From Fragilariopsis cylindrus CCMP1102 (taxonomy: Eukaryota > Bacillariophyta > Bacillariophyceae > Bacillariales > Bacillariaceae), in NCBI GenBank assembly GCA_900095095.1, contig FMBT01000295.1, positions 186,001 to 250,000 on the forward strand: 64,000 nt of DNA, given 5' to 3'. The notes under the pieces are model-generated. The model was not told the DNA's origin. It searched no databases and saw only the letters and a list, made by a program, of their open reading frames with translations. Of this stretch, positions 1 to 9,177 are shown one piece after another. Numbering within the stretch: position 1 is the stretch's first letter; every line of letters begins with the position of its first letter. The position numbers were made by a program, and so were the translations under genes.

Positions 1-858
1 AAGCAAATAGTTCGAGAACAGGCCGCCCGTCGACGTCGTGCCCAAGCTGATTTGGCATCCGTGAAAGATAAAAGTATGTACGACTACGATGGTGCATATG
101 ATTCTTTCCAAACGAAGACTGATGATACTTCCAAAGAAGAAAAGAAAGAACAGAAGAGTAAATATATCGGTGATTTGATGAAGATGGCTAAAGTTCGTGA
201 ACGTGAACGGGATGGTATTTACGAACGAAAGATTGCTAGAGAACAAGCTGAAGAGGACAACAAAGACGAGTATTTAGGGAAAGAAAAGTTTGTAACTAAC
301 TCTTATAAACGAAAGTTACAGGAACGTAAGCAATGGGAGGCGGAACAAGTAGAAAAAGAACGTGAGGAAGAAGCAAATGATGTTACAAAGAAATCTGCTG
401 GTGCTGCATTTGCAGGTTTTTATGGGAATTTGAATCGAAATGCAACGACAAAAAAAAGTGACGATGTGGATCAAAATGAAAATGAAAAGGCTGAAGATGA
501 AAATGATAATGATAATAAATTGTCAGAACAAAATGGAAACGAAATTGATAATAACATCCCACACAACAAAAAGGAGGAAAAGACTGGAATTTTTGACGAC
601 GATGATGACTTTGACCCGAGACAAGGTTTTCTTGGAGGATTCGAGCGTTCTTCGACTGCTGATGAAGAAAAAACGATTGAAAGTATTAATGCACAATACC
701 CCGATGATAAGGAAGGTGAAAAACACCCTGCATCGTTGCCGAATAATGATGCTGTTCCACTGACCAAGCAATCACTTCGTGAACTACGTGAGAAGAAAGT
801 GGCAGAAGCTAAGGTACGGTACCTGAAACGAAAACAATTAATGCTATTGGAACAATGA
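1..858 (+). CDS. NSRP1-like nuclear speckle splicing regulator (5'-partial)
   Basis: The frame is open from base 1, so the start lies outside the window; TGA is at 856-858. Seen: a charged protein with an early YDYDGAYDSF block, then SKYIGDLMKMAKVRERERD, a KFVTNSYKRKLQERKQW block and an AGFYGNLNRN block. These match in order the conserved N-terminal coiled coil (DUF2040) of NSRP1/CCDC55, a nuclear speckle protein that affects alternative splice-site choice in animals. The C-terminal half is acidic and low in complexity, with a DDDDDFDPRQGFLGGF segment, and ends in a basic REKKVAEAKVRYLKRK helix. Family assignment is strong; a splicing role in this organism is inferred from the family. Confidence 0.85.
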   Translation, partial: KQIVREQAARRRRAQADLASVKDKSMYDYDGAYDSFQTKTDDTSKEEKKEQKSKYIGDLMKMAKVRERERDGIYERKIAREQAEEDNKDEYLGKEKFVTNSYKRKLQERKQWEAEQVEKEREEEANDVTKKSAGAAFAGFYGNLNRNATTKKSDDVDQNENEKAEDENDNDNKLSEQNGNEIDNNIPHNKKEEKTGIFDDDDDFDPRQGFLGGFERSSTADEEKTIESINAQYPDDKEGEKHPASLPNNDAVPLTKQSLRELREKKVAEAKVRYLKRKQLMLLEQ

Positions 859-1871
859 AGATATTTTTTGTATAAGTTTAGATTGGCTTGTATTCCTGCT
901 CTATAATAAATCCATATTTCCTATATGGAGGCTAAGAAATTATTATTCAAGATAAGCCGGGTTCATTTATTTGCATATACGGCGTCAACATAGTAATTTC
1001 TCCTGATGCGAAGGATATCTGTCGCTTGCTTGAATTTATTACTCATGCTCAAATACTGTACTGGGAGGTTTGTGCTTGTCATTTTTCGAATGGCTTGAAC
1101 AGGGAGTGGCATCACGAGAGTTTGGTGGGGAAGATCAAAATTCACCGCAATAGTATCCGTCGTAGGTCAAACAAACAAGGATAAAATTCACCAAACTTTT
1201 TTCTCCCTTCCGTTGTAATGAAAAAAGAAATGGCAATCTCCTGCGGAATAGTAAAAATATTTTGAATTTTTTTATAACATAATTGTTCAGTTCTTTCATA
1301 TATAATAATACATGTATAACTCTCTGCCATAGTCTTTGTGCTTTGATTCTACACTTCAAACTTTCTCATTTTCAAAACGGTGAAGACATTTTTGTAAGAT
1401 CATCCTAGCTTGCTTAAAAATCTATCGGAAGAAAGACAAGAAGATCTTCCACAGACGTGTTTTCTACATGTGGCTAACGTTTATTTTGACCTAAATACTC
1501 TTTGAATTTGACGTCCTCGAAACTATCAATATTGATATCTCAACACGTAATGATTGGTATATAATCCATTATATCCAGTGATCCGAAATGTTTTTGCGTT
1601 GACATAATGTACTTGGACGACTACAGACAGAGCTACAGTAATAAAAAAACGAATTGTCCAAATATCAAATATCACTACAGGTTCATTCAGCAATCAATCA
1701 GTATCCATCCCTGCGTAAGTAATTCTACTAAGTTACACACCCATAACAAAACCTGATTTTTTTCCTAAAAATGACAATAATAGAATGAGAATATTGCTTT
1801 TTTTTCTAAGAATAAAATCACAGCAAAAATTATAATATGTTTGCATCTTTTTCTTCTTCTTCTTCTTCTTC
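859..1871. other. Intergenic, no confident gene
   Basis: AT-rich spacer between the NSRP1-like gene and the 3' end of UEV. I see only short open frames. The best is a 49-aa minus-strand frame, listed separately. A TTC microsatellite abuts the UEV stop codon. Confidence 0.6.
963..1112 (-). CDS. Possible 49-aa ORF, unassigned
   Basis: A minus-strand ATG frame with ordinary codon use that ends in TGA. It begins MPLPVQAIRKM and ends DILRIRRNYYVDAVYANK. The frame stays open upstream of the ATG for a short distance (including DTIAVNFDLPHQT), but no splice acceptor is visible before the next in-frame stop. It could be a microprotein, a terminal exon whose junction I cannot see, or chance. I do not recognise the family. 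Confidence 0.2.
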   Translation of the reverse strand: MPLPVQAIRKMTSTNLPVQYLSMSNKFKQATDILRIRRNYYVDAVYANK

Positions 1872-1873
1872 TT
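1846..1873. repeat. TTC trinucleotide microsatellite
   Basis: Uninterrupted TTC units lie directly downstream of the UEV stop codon, in the presumed 3' UTR of that minus-strand gene. Confidence 0.8.
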
Positions 1874-2507
1874 AAAAGGTAGCCCCCTCTGCTGGCTGTT
1901 TCAATCTTCTATTTTTATCAGAACACATTTCCATTCGAATACTTTGTAAAACTTTTTCAATTCCCGTATTACGATTCCAATTTTTCATTGCAGGTACCTT
2001 ATTCTTTTCGACTACCCCGGTTTTCGAATCAATACAACTCATATTGATTTTCGAGGTGAATCTTATAGTTGGTGGAACTGCTGGATATTCCTGAGTGCAA
2101 TGAATAAGTAATTGATAAAACCGTCCATCGTGTTGTGTCTAAAGCAGAAAGAAGGAGGGTATAAATAAATCGTATTAAAACAAAAAGAAAACACGCAAAG
2201 AGTGTGTGAATAGGTTGAAATATTGTTTGCGATCTTTATTTTTCTACTTCTCAAATATTAATTGCAGCAACACAACCAGTTACACCAAGAAATAGTTAAC
2301 AGCAGAAAAAGGAAATAGAAAGGGAAAACTTACTCCAGCAGGACCTAAGATTCCACCGTTCCAGTCCGATAAAAAAGTATCACCCGATTCCACTAAACCG
2401 AAACTGATCGACATATCACCGTGACCTTTTTCGCTATTTTCAAGCTCTTCAAGTAGCCTGAAATTCCGAGGGGTGATGACGGTTTCACCTGCTGGAGTTC
2501 GTTGCAT
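1872..2507 (-). CDS. Ubiquitin-conjugating enzyme E2 variant (UEV/Mms2-like)
   Basis: Two exons, complement(join(1872..2138, 2334..2507)), give 146 aa. Exon 1 has TPRNFRLLEELENSEKG and a DTFLSDWNGGILGPAG block. After a phase-0 GT-AG intron, exon 2 continues QHDGRFYQLLIHCTQEYP, AVPPTIRFTSKINMSCID and ends KQPAEGATF. This is the UEV fold, which lacks the catalytic Cys of active E2s. UEVs pair with Ubc13 to build Lys63-linked ubiquitin chains in error-free post-replication repair and signalling. Length matches the family (about 140-150 aa). I chose the ATG at 2507, ten residues before the conserved PRNF. The frame stays open upstream with only GTG available. It is divergent to the PhyH-like gene. 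Confidence 0.93.
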
Positions 2508-2911
2508 GATATTATATGGTTTTGAATATATAATATGAACTGAAGATGGAATGCTAAACACGTCAAGAGCAGATATGTGTGTATATTAATGGAGAGTGAG
2601 TTTGGGTGATAATCTCTACAACTCCATTGTGTCACCATTGGCGGAATTAATTTTTATCAAATCCTCGAAGTCATTGATTGCTCTCACTGTATTTCATTTT
2701 AGGGGCAATTATTTCAATTTAGGGGCAATTTTCGATTTGAAAAGGGGTCATATTTTTTGTACCTGAAATCAGTCCGTCCACCCCCCCCGTTGAGGTGTTT
2801 TTACTAGAAGTAACATCACATCACAACATTTTTTTTAAAATTCAAAATTCACTGTCCACTGTCCACTTGACACTACTCGTAAACCGGTACATACTGTAGT
2901 ACAATGTTCAA
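2508..2911. other. Divergent promoter region (UEV / PhyH-like)
   Basis: About 400 bp between the two divergent start codons. It has short AT-rich and poly-T tracts and a CCCCCCC run near 2790. No specific site recognised. Confidence 0.4.
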
Positions 2912-4018
2912 ATGTACCGTATATACTTTAACTTGTCCCAGAGATGCAGATTGAAGATGACCAATGATGATGATCACGGCGGCGACGATGATGATTCTGT
3001 GGAAAGCTCAGATGAAGCTCTACTGGAAATGCTTGGATTGTCTTCGTTGAAAGAAGTCGTAATCAATAATAATGCTGATGAAAACAACAGCAATGACGAA
3101 GAAAATAATAAGTCTTCTTCCGGAGCAGTTCCTGATGTTTCCAATGATCAGCTAGATCATTTACGTGATCCGTTAGTAGTACGAGAACAATACTTGAATG
3201 AATCAATATATCTATTTCCGGAAGATTACTCGATATCTGCTAAATATATGAGAATATTGACGGAAGAATTGTGTCGAGGGAAATGTCAAGCGGATCGATC
3301 GTATGAAAATATAAAAATATTGAAAGACGGAGAAATGTTGGAACGAAGAACATTAACAAGATTAGAAAACTTTGTAGATTATCATACGGGATGGAATGAA
3401 TTATGTCATGGATATCTGAGACGGATTGTATCGGTAGCGTTGGGCGAAGAAATGGTGCTATTTAAGGAGAAATTGAATCTGAAACCACCCGGTGGTAGTG
3501 GATTCGCGCCTCATCTTGATTCTCCATCGCTCAGGATGGCTATGGGCAGTGACGGTCCAAAAACATTCTGTACCGTGATGGTAGCTATTGACGACATGAC
3601 GACTAAGAATGGATGTTTACGTATTTGCAAAGATAATTGGTCGGAAAATAATTGCTGTAATGTTATACAACCAGAAGCCGAGGGTAGCCCCGATGCTGGT
3701 GGAAGAGCCGGTGCTATTCCTCCAGAGATCGCTGAAAAGTTGACCTTTACCGATATCACTTGCAAGGGTGGTACTGTGCTATTATTTAACGGGTGGGCTC
3801 CACACCGCAGTTCTGCCAACGTCACGCCATTTCCTCGTCGGGCTATCTTTCTTACATACAATCCAAAAAGCGAAGGTGATTTTCATAAACGATATTACGA
3901 AAGAATGGAAAAACTACGGAACGAATTTCGGGGAAAAATTGGTCTAGAGAGTAGAAAACAAAATTTGGAAGACGAGATAAATGAAAAGAATGCATTATCA
4001 TCTATTCCAAACAGATAA
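2912..4018 (+). CDS. Phytanoyl-CoA dioxygenase (PhyH) family protein
   Basis: 368 aa without introns. The N-terminal ~90 residues are acidic and low in complexity; the rest fits an Fe(II)/2-oxoglutarate dioxygenase fold. Seen: an HxD metal pair in GFAPHLDSPSL (about H201/D203), a FCTVMVAIDDMTTKNGCL strand, and a GTVLLFNGWAPHRSSANV motif with the distal His (about H298), followed by the Arg pair of PRRAIFLTYNP expected to hold 2-oxoglutarate. The facial triad is therefore complete. The substrate cannot be told; PhyH relatives hydroxylate acyl-CoAs and other small molecules. A second in-frame ATG at 2957 gives a protein 15 residues shorter and may be the true start, because MYRIYFNLSQRCRLK adds nothing recognisable. 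The 3' end faces FAN1 across 72 bp. Confidence 0.85.
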   Translation: MYRIYFNLSQRCRLKMTNDDDHGGDDDDSVESSDEALLEMLGLSSLKEVVINNNADENNSNDEENNKSSSGAVPDVSNDQLDHLRDPLVVREQYLNESIYLFPEDYSISAKYMRILTEELCRGKCQADRSYENIKILKDGEMLERRTLTRLENFVDYHTGWNELCHGYLRRIVSVALGEEMVLFKEKLNLKPPGGSGFAPHLDSPSLRMAMGSDGPKTFCTVMVAIDDMTTKNGCLRICKDNWSENNCCNVIQPEAEGSPDAGGRAGAIPPEIAEKLTFTDITCKGGTVLLFNGWAPHRSSANVTPFPRRAIFLTYNPKSEGDFHKRYYERMEKLRNEFRGKIGLESRKQNLEDEINEKNALSSIPNR

Positions 4019-4090
4019 CGAATTGGTTAGGATAGGATATTAGCAGCAAGTCCATCTATATTTTCTAGCTAGTTACTGTACAACCAACCA

Positions 4091-7000
4091 TTAAGATTTG
4101 CTCTTCTTCTTCGCGTTTTTGTTGTGTTTTGGTGCTTTTTCAAATTTACAAACTCGAGAATTCCCATGTAGGTCAAGAATATTCAACCAATCTTCTTGGC
4201 GAGAATCAAGTCTATCAGAATGTGATTTCACCTCCACAAACATACATTCGACTTTGATACTTCGGGAGTTATGACTCAAACTCAATCTATCTGGCATCGA
4301 AACATCGACTTTGTCTCCTTCGTTTCCATTTTTCGGTCCGAATGAATTCCGTGCACGACTGGGTCTTTTGAAGGTGTTCCTCCCACCAGAGTCACCAACC
4401 TTAGAGCAACCCAGAAAGTCATCATCTGTATCACCTCCCAAAAGTTGCCAAGCTTGTTTTGCCTTTACGGCATCTTGGTACTTTTCACTGAATGTTTCCC
4501 CTACCCATTCTCCTAGATCAACCAATTCCTCGATATGCTCGTCATCAGCTGTTGTAGACTTCTCGTACAGAGCTCTAACCAGAAGCAAATCCGGAAGTCC
4601 TCCACTATAATGGCGGTAATCAAAAAAGAAACATCGGAAGATAGATGCAAGCATCTTACCTCCAAACCCAACCGCTAGCATGGACAAGGTCCTCGTGTGT
4701 TGTACATCATTTTCCAGCGTGAGATCTGGACGATGGGAGGAGTTTACATACTGAACGCGATTGTTGATAGAATCATATACAAAGTTTGAAAGGTCTTCGC
4801 CGTCTAGGTTTGATAGCTTGAAAAGAAATGCATCTATGGATGATTTTCTTCGCTTGTATATCCCTCCACTTCCTACTGATGTAGATTTGTTTTTGCGAAC
4901 AGTGGAGTCCATATGTTCTGCTCCGACATGGAGATCAAAAGGAGCTCCTTGATAAGGACTCAAGTGTACTTCTCGAGAACAAACATCTGAGTTGGCATTG
5001 AACTCCCAATCCATACCGAGTGGTTCAGACGACAGTATTCTGAAAAGCGTACGGATTTTACCCCCTTCATCGTGGTATCCAATCCATCCTCCTTTGATTG
5101 GAGAGTTATCTATCGCTGGAAGCCGACCTTGGTAGTAGTATTCCTTGGCCAATTCTTCAACATTCAAAGAACCTATGTGATTCGTCTGGTCATCTTCTTC
5201 GAAACCAATAAAAGAACATCTCCCCCCGACTGTGTTAGTTTCGGTATTTAAAGCATTTGCCACTGTGGTATCAGTAATAGGCTGCCAATCAATATACTTT
5301 GTCATATCTTGCTGTTCTTCACCACTACCAAGTCGATGTCCAAGCTCGTTCACTTCGTATATCTCCAATCCTTGAAGTGTGTGAGAAAGAGGACATTTCA
5401 AGCGCCTGGCAAGTGTCCTGATAGCAGAAAATGTGATTTGACCCCTTCCAACACTTGCTATCAAGAGAGGCTTAATCAAACGAGCGACTACTTCACTTGC
5501 TGTTGATTTAGGCGACATTGTTTTCTTTGCCTCAGTTGATTTCGCCTTTTTCGAACCCTTCTGTGTCGTCTTAAGTACAGCAACGCCAGTAGCATCACTT
5601 TTCCTCACACAATGGGTGTAATCAATAACAAGCCGATCCAATGCCTTTCCACGAGCTCGCCTGGATATCAACGAAAAATGTTCAGTGCTAGGAACAAAAC
5701 TATCAGGAATCGATTGGTTTGTTGCAGTTCTTTCAAGACGCCTTCCGAATAAGAGAACTTCAAGAGCATTAATTGCAAAGTGGTAGTATCCACGGCGTTC
5801 GAAAATTGGAATCACATCCCACAGAATGTACGAAATACAACCTTCCCAGTTCATGTGTCGTAGCCATGGTCGACTCGCTAATTGCGTTACGTCTGTTTCG
5901 TGCATAGCTATATCTCTAAATTCCAACACATGGATAAGAATTATGCCAATTACTCCTAAAATTCTCTCGCATTCATTCTTTAAAGAGCTCTCCTCAACAC
6001 ACCGCGATGAAGTTGCGTCTATGGAGGATATCCCGACCAAAGTTGAAAGAGGTCTGTCACCGAATGGTGTTCCCAGCAAAGTGGAGACATCTCGTTCAAT
6101 TTCTGATACCATGTTCTTACATTCTTCTTTCTTTATCGCCAAGATACCTTCGATGATCTTAGATCGACCGACGATGGTAAGTAAGTCGAAAAAGTCGACC
6201 ATAGTTTCTTCTATGAAAGTGCTGTCATCTTCTGAAGATGCGTCGTCTATATTTCCACTTGGACTATCGTTGTTGTTGTCTTCGTCTGGATTTCCTTCTC
6301 GAGCTCGCTTTCTTTCATTGTATAGCAGCAAGTCATTCGTTTCAAGCAAAAAATCACAATTCTCTCTTATACCAACGCCTAACTCCCATTGATGGAAGGA
6401 TTGAACATTAGAAAATACTTGAATATCATCACACTTACTTGTATGAATATCAGCAGCATCAGTAGAAAATTCATCTAAGATGATGGGCTTGTATGCTCGA
6501 ATAAATTGAAAACTTTTTATTCTCATTCTCCAGTCTTTTCCTGGATAGGACATCGTAGACCAGGATCCCCCCGGTGGGGAGACACAGTTCGTACGTAAAG
6601 GAATCTTCTGTAAGTCTTTGGTATGTGCATTAGGTAAACTCCTCCAGGCATTCGTCCCGTCATTTCTCATATCACCCGGACCTGATGTCGCACATAAATA
6701 CAAACGGGAAGCTCTATGTAGAACCTTAAGAGGATTTTCTCGTAATCGTAAACACATTATAGACGTGATGATGTCATTGCTACTATTACTAGTAATGATT
6801 GTATTGTTTCGACCGGATGTTAGTTCCAACAAGACATCACAAATTCTTTGAGTAGCAGAACGAAGTATCCCCAATGGGACATATTCTACCTTACTCGCCT
6901 TCAAGACGATAGCCGATGCCCATTTCTCCACGAGGATCCGATGCACGTGTTTTATTACAGGAAGTACGTTGTTGTTGTTTTGGTTTTTGCTAATCGAGGT

Positions 7001-8602
7001 ATCGCAATCAGTGGGGATGTTTCTGTTGTTGGTATAATTAAAACTATGGAATATAGTTTGTTGCTGACACATTTGTTTCCAAATAAGATTCTCAGATGAT
7101 GATTCAGCGAGTAGAGTCGAAGAAGATGCTGAACGATTATTGATACCATCACCATAACCTCTTGTCGTCGTCGACTGCCTATTAGTTTTAGTTTGTATTT
7201 TTTTGCGACCACAACCACCTAGCTTGGCTAACACGGTCCGTTGTTCATCTTGGCGGAGCAATGACGCAGCTGTGTAATCGTATTTATCTTTTGTTTTTCC
7301 TATAACCTTTCCACATTCTTCTTCGTTTTGAAATGATCGTATAAAGCCCATCTGGAAAAGTTGTTTGATATCCCCCAGAAAAACTTTGACAGCCTCCATT
7401 TGTAGATCAAGATATTCTTGATCAATATAGTCGTCCCCATGGCTACTGTTGTTGTTATTGTTTGTATTAGTTTTTCCGCTTCTATTGTTGTTGCTACTAC
7501 TCCTACTACTGCTACTATTTTTTCGAGCTGTTGGAAGGAAAAACTTCGATGGACTTGTTGCTGGTTTTTTAATGATTGGCGATGAGGATTTTTCTTCTTC
7601 GCACGACAATTCTGTTGATGGTTTAGCAGATGATGTTGGCTGTTGTTGTTGTTGTTGTTGCAATTCCTCAGCTAGATTCCGTTCCTCCTGATTTTCATTC
7701 TTCTTGGGAAGATAATAGCTTGTAAAGATAGTGTCGAGTCTGAACCAAGGTCCTTTTCGAAAGTACAGTCGAGTATACATTTCTAAACATCGATCGTGAT
7801 CATTGTTAGTTTCTTCTTTCTCATTCAATAATTTCTGTTCTTCCTGATTCAACTCGTTACTTGTATCATTATCATGACTATTAATGTCGTCGTCATTGTC
7901 ATTGTCATTGTTATTGCTTTGTTTTCGACGATGGTCCGGTGGTTCTACATATCTTCGAGAAAGTGTATGCATTACACTCAAATCGTCACCCTGTTCCCAA
8001 GTAAATAGTCGACGGCGTTGTTGATGATGATGATGATCCGATTCTCCATCTACTTCTTGTACTCTCCATCGTGCATCCCATAGAATTGCATAACATATTT
8101 CGGCCAAACTTTGGAAATACGCCGATGAACTGAGTGGGAATGCCGAAATTGGTAATAATGATAATAATAGCGGAGATGGTGGTTTCAATGATGACGATTT
8201 TAACGACAACGATGATGAAGGTGTGATAGGCGATATAGATGCCATCACTTCTTTATTATTCTCTTCTTGTTGTGAGGAAGTAGTGACTTCTTGGACTTGT
8301 GTGGATACATCAGGTGGTGGATCGATGCAAAGAAGAAACTCAACCTCGTCATCATCATCATTATTGTCGTCACCGCCATTGCAGTCGTAGACATCAGTAT
8401 GATTATGTGTTGGTGTTGGTAATGACGGTGATATGTTCACTCTTTTCGATCTGTGAATAGCAGTAATAGTTGTCGTTGTCGTATCATTGGAGGCGGTATG
8501 TTTATTATCATTCAAACTATTTGTATTAGGTTCGTTTTTTTCATCCGGTAAAGGGCGCTTTCTAGCAGCAGCAGCAGCAGGAGAACGATGATTGGTGCTC
8601 AT
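4091..8602 (-). CDS. FAN1: FAN1-like structure-specific nuclease (VRR-NUC)
   Basis: One 1503-aa open frame, longer than human FAN1 (about 1017 aa). FAN1 is a structure-specific 5' flap endo/exonuclease in interstrand crosslink repair. Seen: residues ~1-130 disordered; a block near 155-300 with LEMYTRLYFRKGPWFRLDT matching the FAN1 N-terminal core; poly-Asn, Ser and Gln insertions (~320-390); a helical middle; and the C-terminal nuclease with FFDYRHYSGGLPDLLL (~1334) and MFVEVKSHSDRLDSRQEDW (~1457). The PD...EVK catalytic pattern is intact, but about 119 residues separate D from E. I see no Cys/His UBZ zinc finger at the N-terminus. It has no apparent introns. A basic KKKSKS tail could serve nuclear import. 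Confidence 0.9.
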   Translation of the reverse strand: MSTNHRSPAAAAARKRPLPDEKNEPNTNSLNDNKHTASNDTTTTTITAIHRSKRVNISPSLPTPTHNHTDVYDCNGGDDNNDDDDEVEFLLCIDPPPDVSTQVQEVTTSSQQEENNKEVMASISPITPSSSLSLKSSSLKPPSPLLLSLLPISAFPLSSSAYFQSLAEICYAILWDARWRVQEVDGESDHHHHQQRRRLFTWEQGDDLSVMHTLSRRYVEPPDHRRKQSNNNDNDNDDDINSHDNDTSNELNQEEQKLLNEKEETNNDHDRCLEMYTRLYFRKGPWFRLDTIFTSYYLPKKNENQEERNLAEELQQQQQQQPTSSAKPSTELSCEEEKSSSPIIKKPATSPSKFFLPTARKNSSSSRSSSNNNRSGKTNTNNNNNSSHGDDYIDQEYLDLQMEAVKVFLGDIKQLFQMGFIRSFQNEEECGKVIGKTKDKYDYTAASLLRQDEQRTVLAKLGGCGRKKIQTKTNRQSTTTRGYGDGINNRSASSSTLLAESSSENLIWKQMCQQQTIFHSFNYTNNRNIPTDCDTSISKNQNNNNVLPVIKHVHRILVEKWASAIVLKASKVEYVPLGILRSATQRICDVLLELTSGRNNTIITSNSSNDIITSIMCLRLRENPLKVLHRASRLYLCATSGPGDMRNDGTNAWRSLPNAHTKDLQKIPLRTNCVSPPGGSWSTMSYPGKDWRMRIKSFQFIRAYKPIILDEFSTDAADIHTSKCDDIQVFSNVQSFHQWELGVGIRENCDFLLETNDLLLYNERKRAREGNPDEDNNNDSPSGNIDDASSEDDSTFIEETMVDFFDLLTIVGRSKIIEGILAIKKEECKNMVSEIERDVSTLLGTPFGDRPLSTLVGISSIDATSSRCVEESSLKNECERILGVIGIILIHVLEFRDIAMHETDVTQLASRPWLRHMNWEGCISYILWDVIPIFERRGYYHFAINALEVLLFGRRLERTATNQSIPDSFVPSTEHFSLISRRARGKALDRLVIDYTHCVRKSDATGVAVLKTTQKGSKKAKSTEAKKTMSPKSTASEVVARLIKPLLIASVGRGQITFSAIRTLARRLKCPLSHTLQGLEIYEVNELGHRLGSGEEQQDMTKYIDWQPITDTTVANALNTETNTVGGRCSFIGFEEDDQTNHIGSLNVEELAKEYYYQGRLPAIDNSPIKGGWIGYHDEGGKIRTLFRILSSEPLGMDWEFNANSDVCSREVHLSPYQGAPFDLHVGAEHMDSTVRKNKSTSVGSGGIYKRRKSSIDAFLFKLSNLDGEDLSNFVYDSINNRVQYVNSSHRPDLTLENDVQHTRTLSMLAVGFGGKMLASIFRCFFFDYRHYSGGLPDLLLVRALYEKSTTADDEHIEELVDLGEWVGETFSEKYQDAVKAKQAWQLLGGDTDDDFLGCSKVGDSGGRNTFKRPSRARNSFGPKNGNEGDKVDVSMPDRLSLSHNSRSIKVECMFVEVKSHSDRLDSRQEDWLNILDLHGNSRVCKFEKAPKHNKNAKKKSKS

Positions 8603-9177
8603 CTTACCTGTCTAATACCAACTGCTCTTTACTTCCAAAGTACTGTATTGTTTGTGTCAAAAGTAGGAAAACCTACTAGAACTCTTGTATTATGATGGTA
8701 CTGTATGCATATTATGAATGTTTGTCTTATTTCTTATTTTCTTGATTCTCAAATTTCGATCACGCTCAATAACCGCGCATGTACGTAAAAAATGCTGAAT
8801 GTTAAGTTTTTCGATGAAAAGTCAACAATAAAATAATTTGCTTGTAGAAGCAATACTCGAAGCTAGCTAGAGTCGTACGGTTCTCTATACTTTATTCCTT
8901 CTTGCTTCGTATTTAATTTAAAGCTAGGAGGGCATGCAAGAAGTATCGCAATGCGTTAAGCAATCTACAAACTACGTATATATAGTAATCTATTCAATAT
9001 CCACAGTAAGTTATGGATTGATTCTTCTATTGAAACTTTATGTTATATCACTTTTTATATTTTTAACTTCTATTTTGTATCTAACGTGATTTGGAGCTCT
9101 TTTCTTTCGATCACTCCTCTATATTTAAGGCACGGGAATAATTCATACCATGTGGGCGCTGTTCATTGTTCATTTTA
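8603..9177. other. Intergenic: FAN1 upstream / bestrophin 3' flank
   Basis: AT-rich spacer, with the promoter side of FAN1 near 8603 and the 3' flank of the bestrophin gene near 9177. Only short open frames; no element recognised. Confidence 0.5.

Noticed and set aside
1370-1503. Plus-strand frame LLKNLSEERQEDLPQTCFLH, faintly like a condensin H C-terminus
   Set aside because: Similarity is weak, no upstream exons are visible, and the frame is short.
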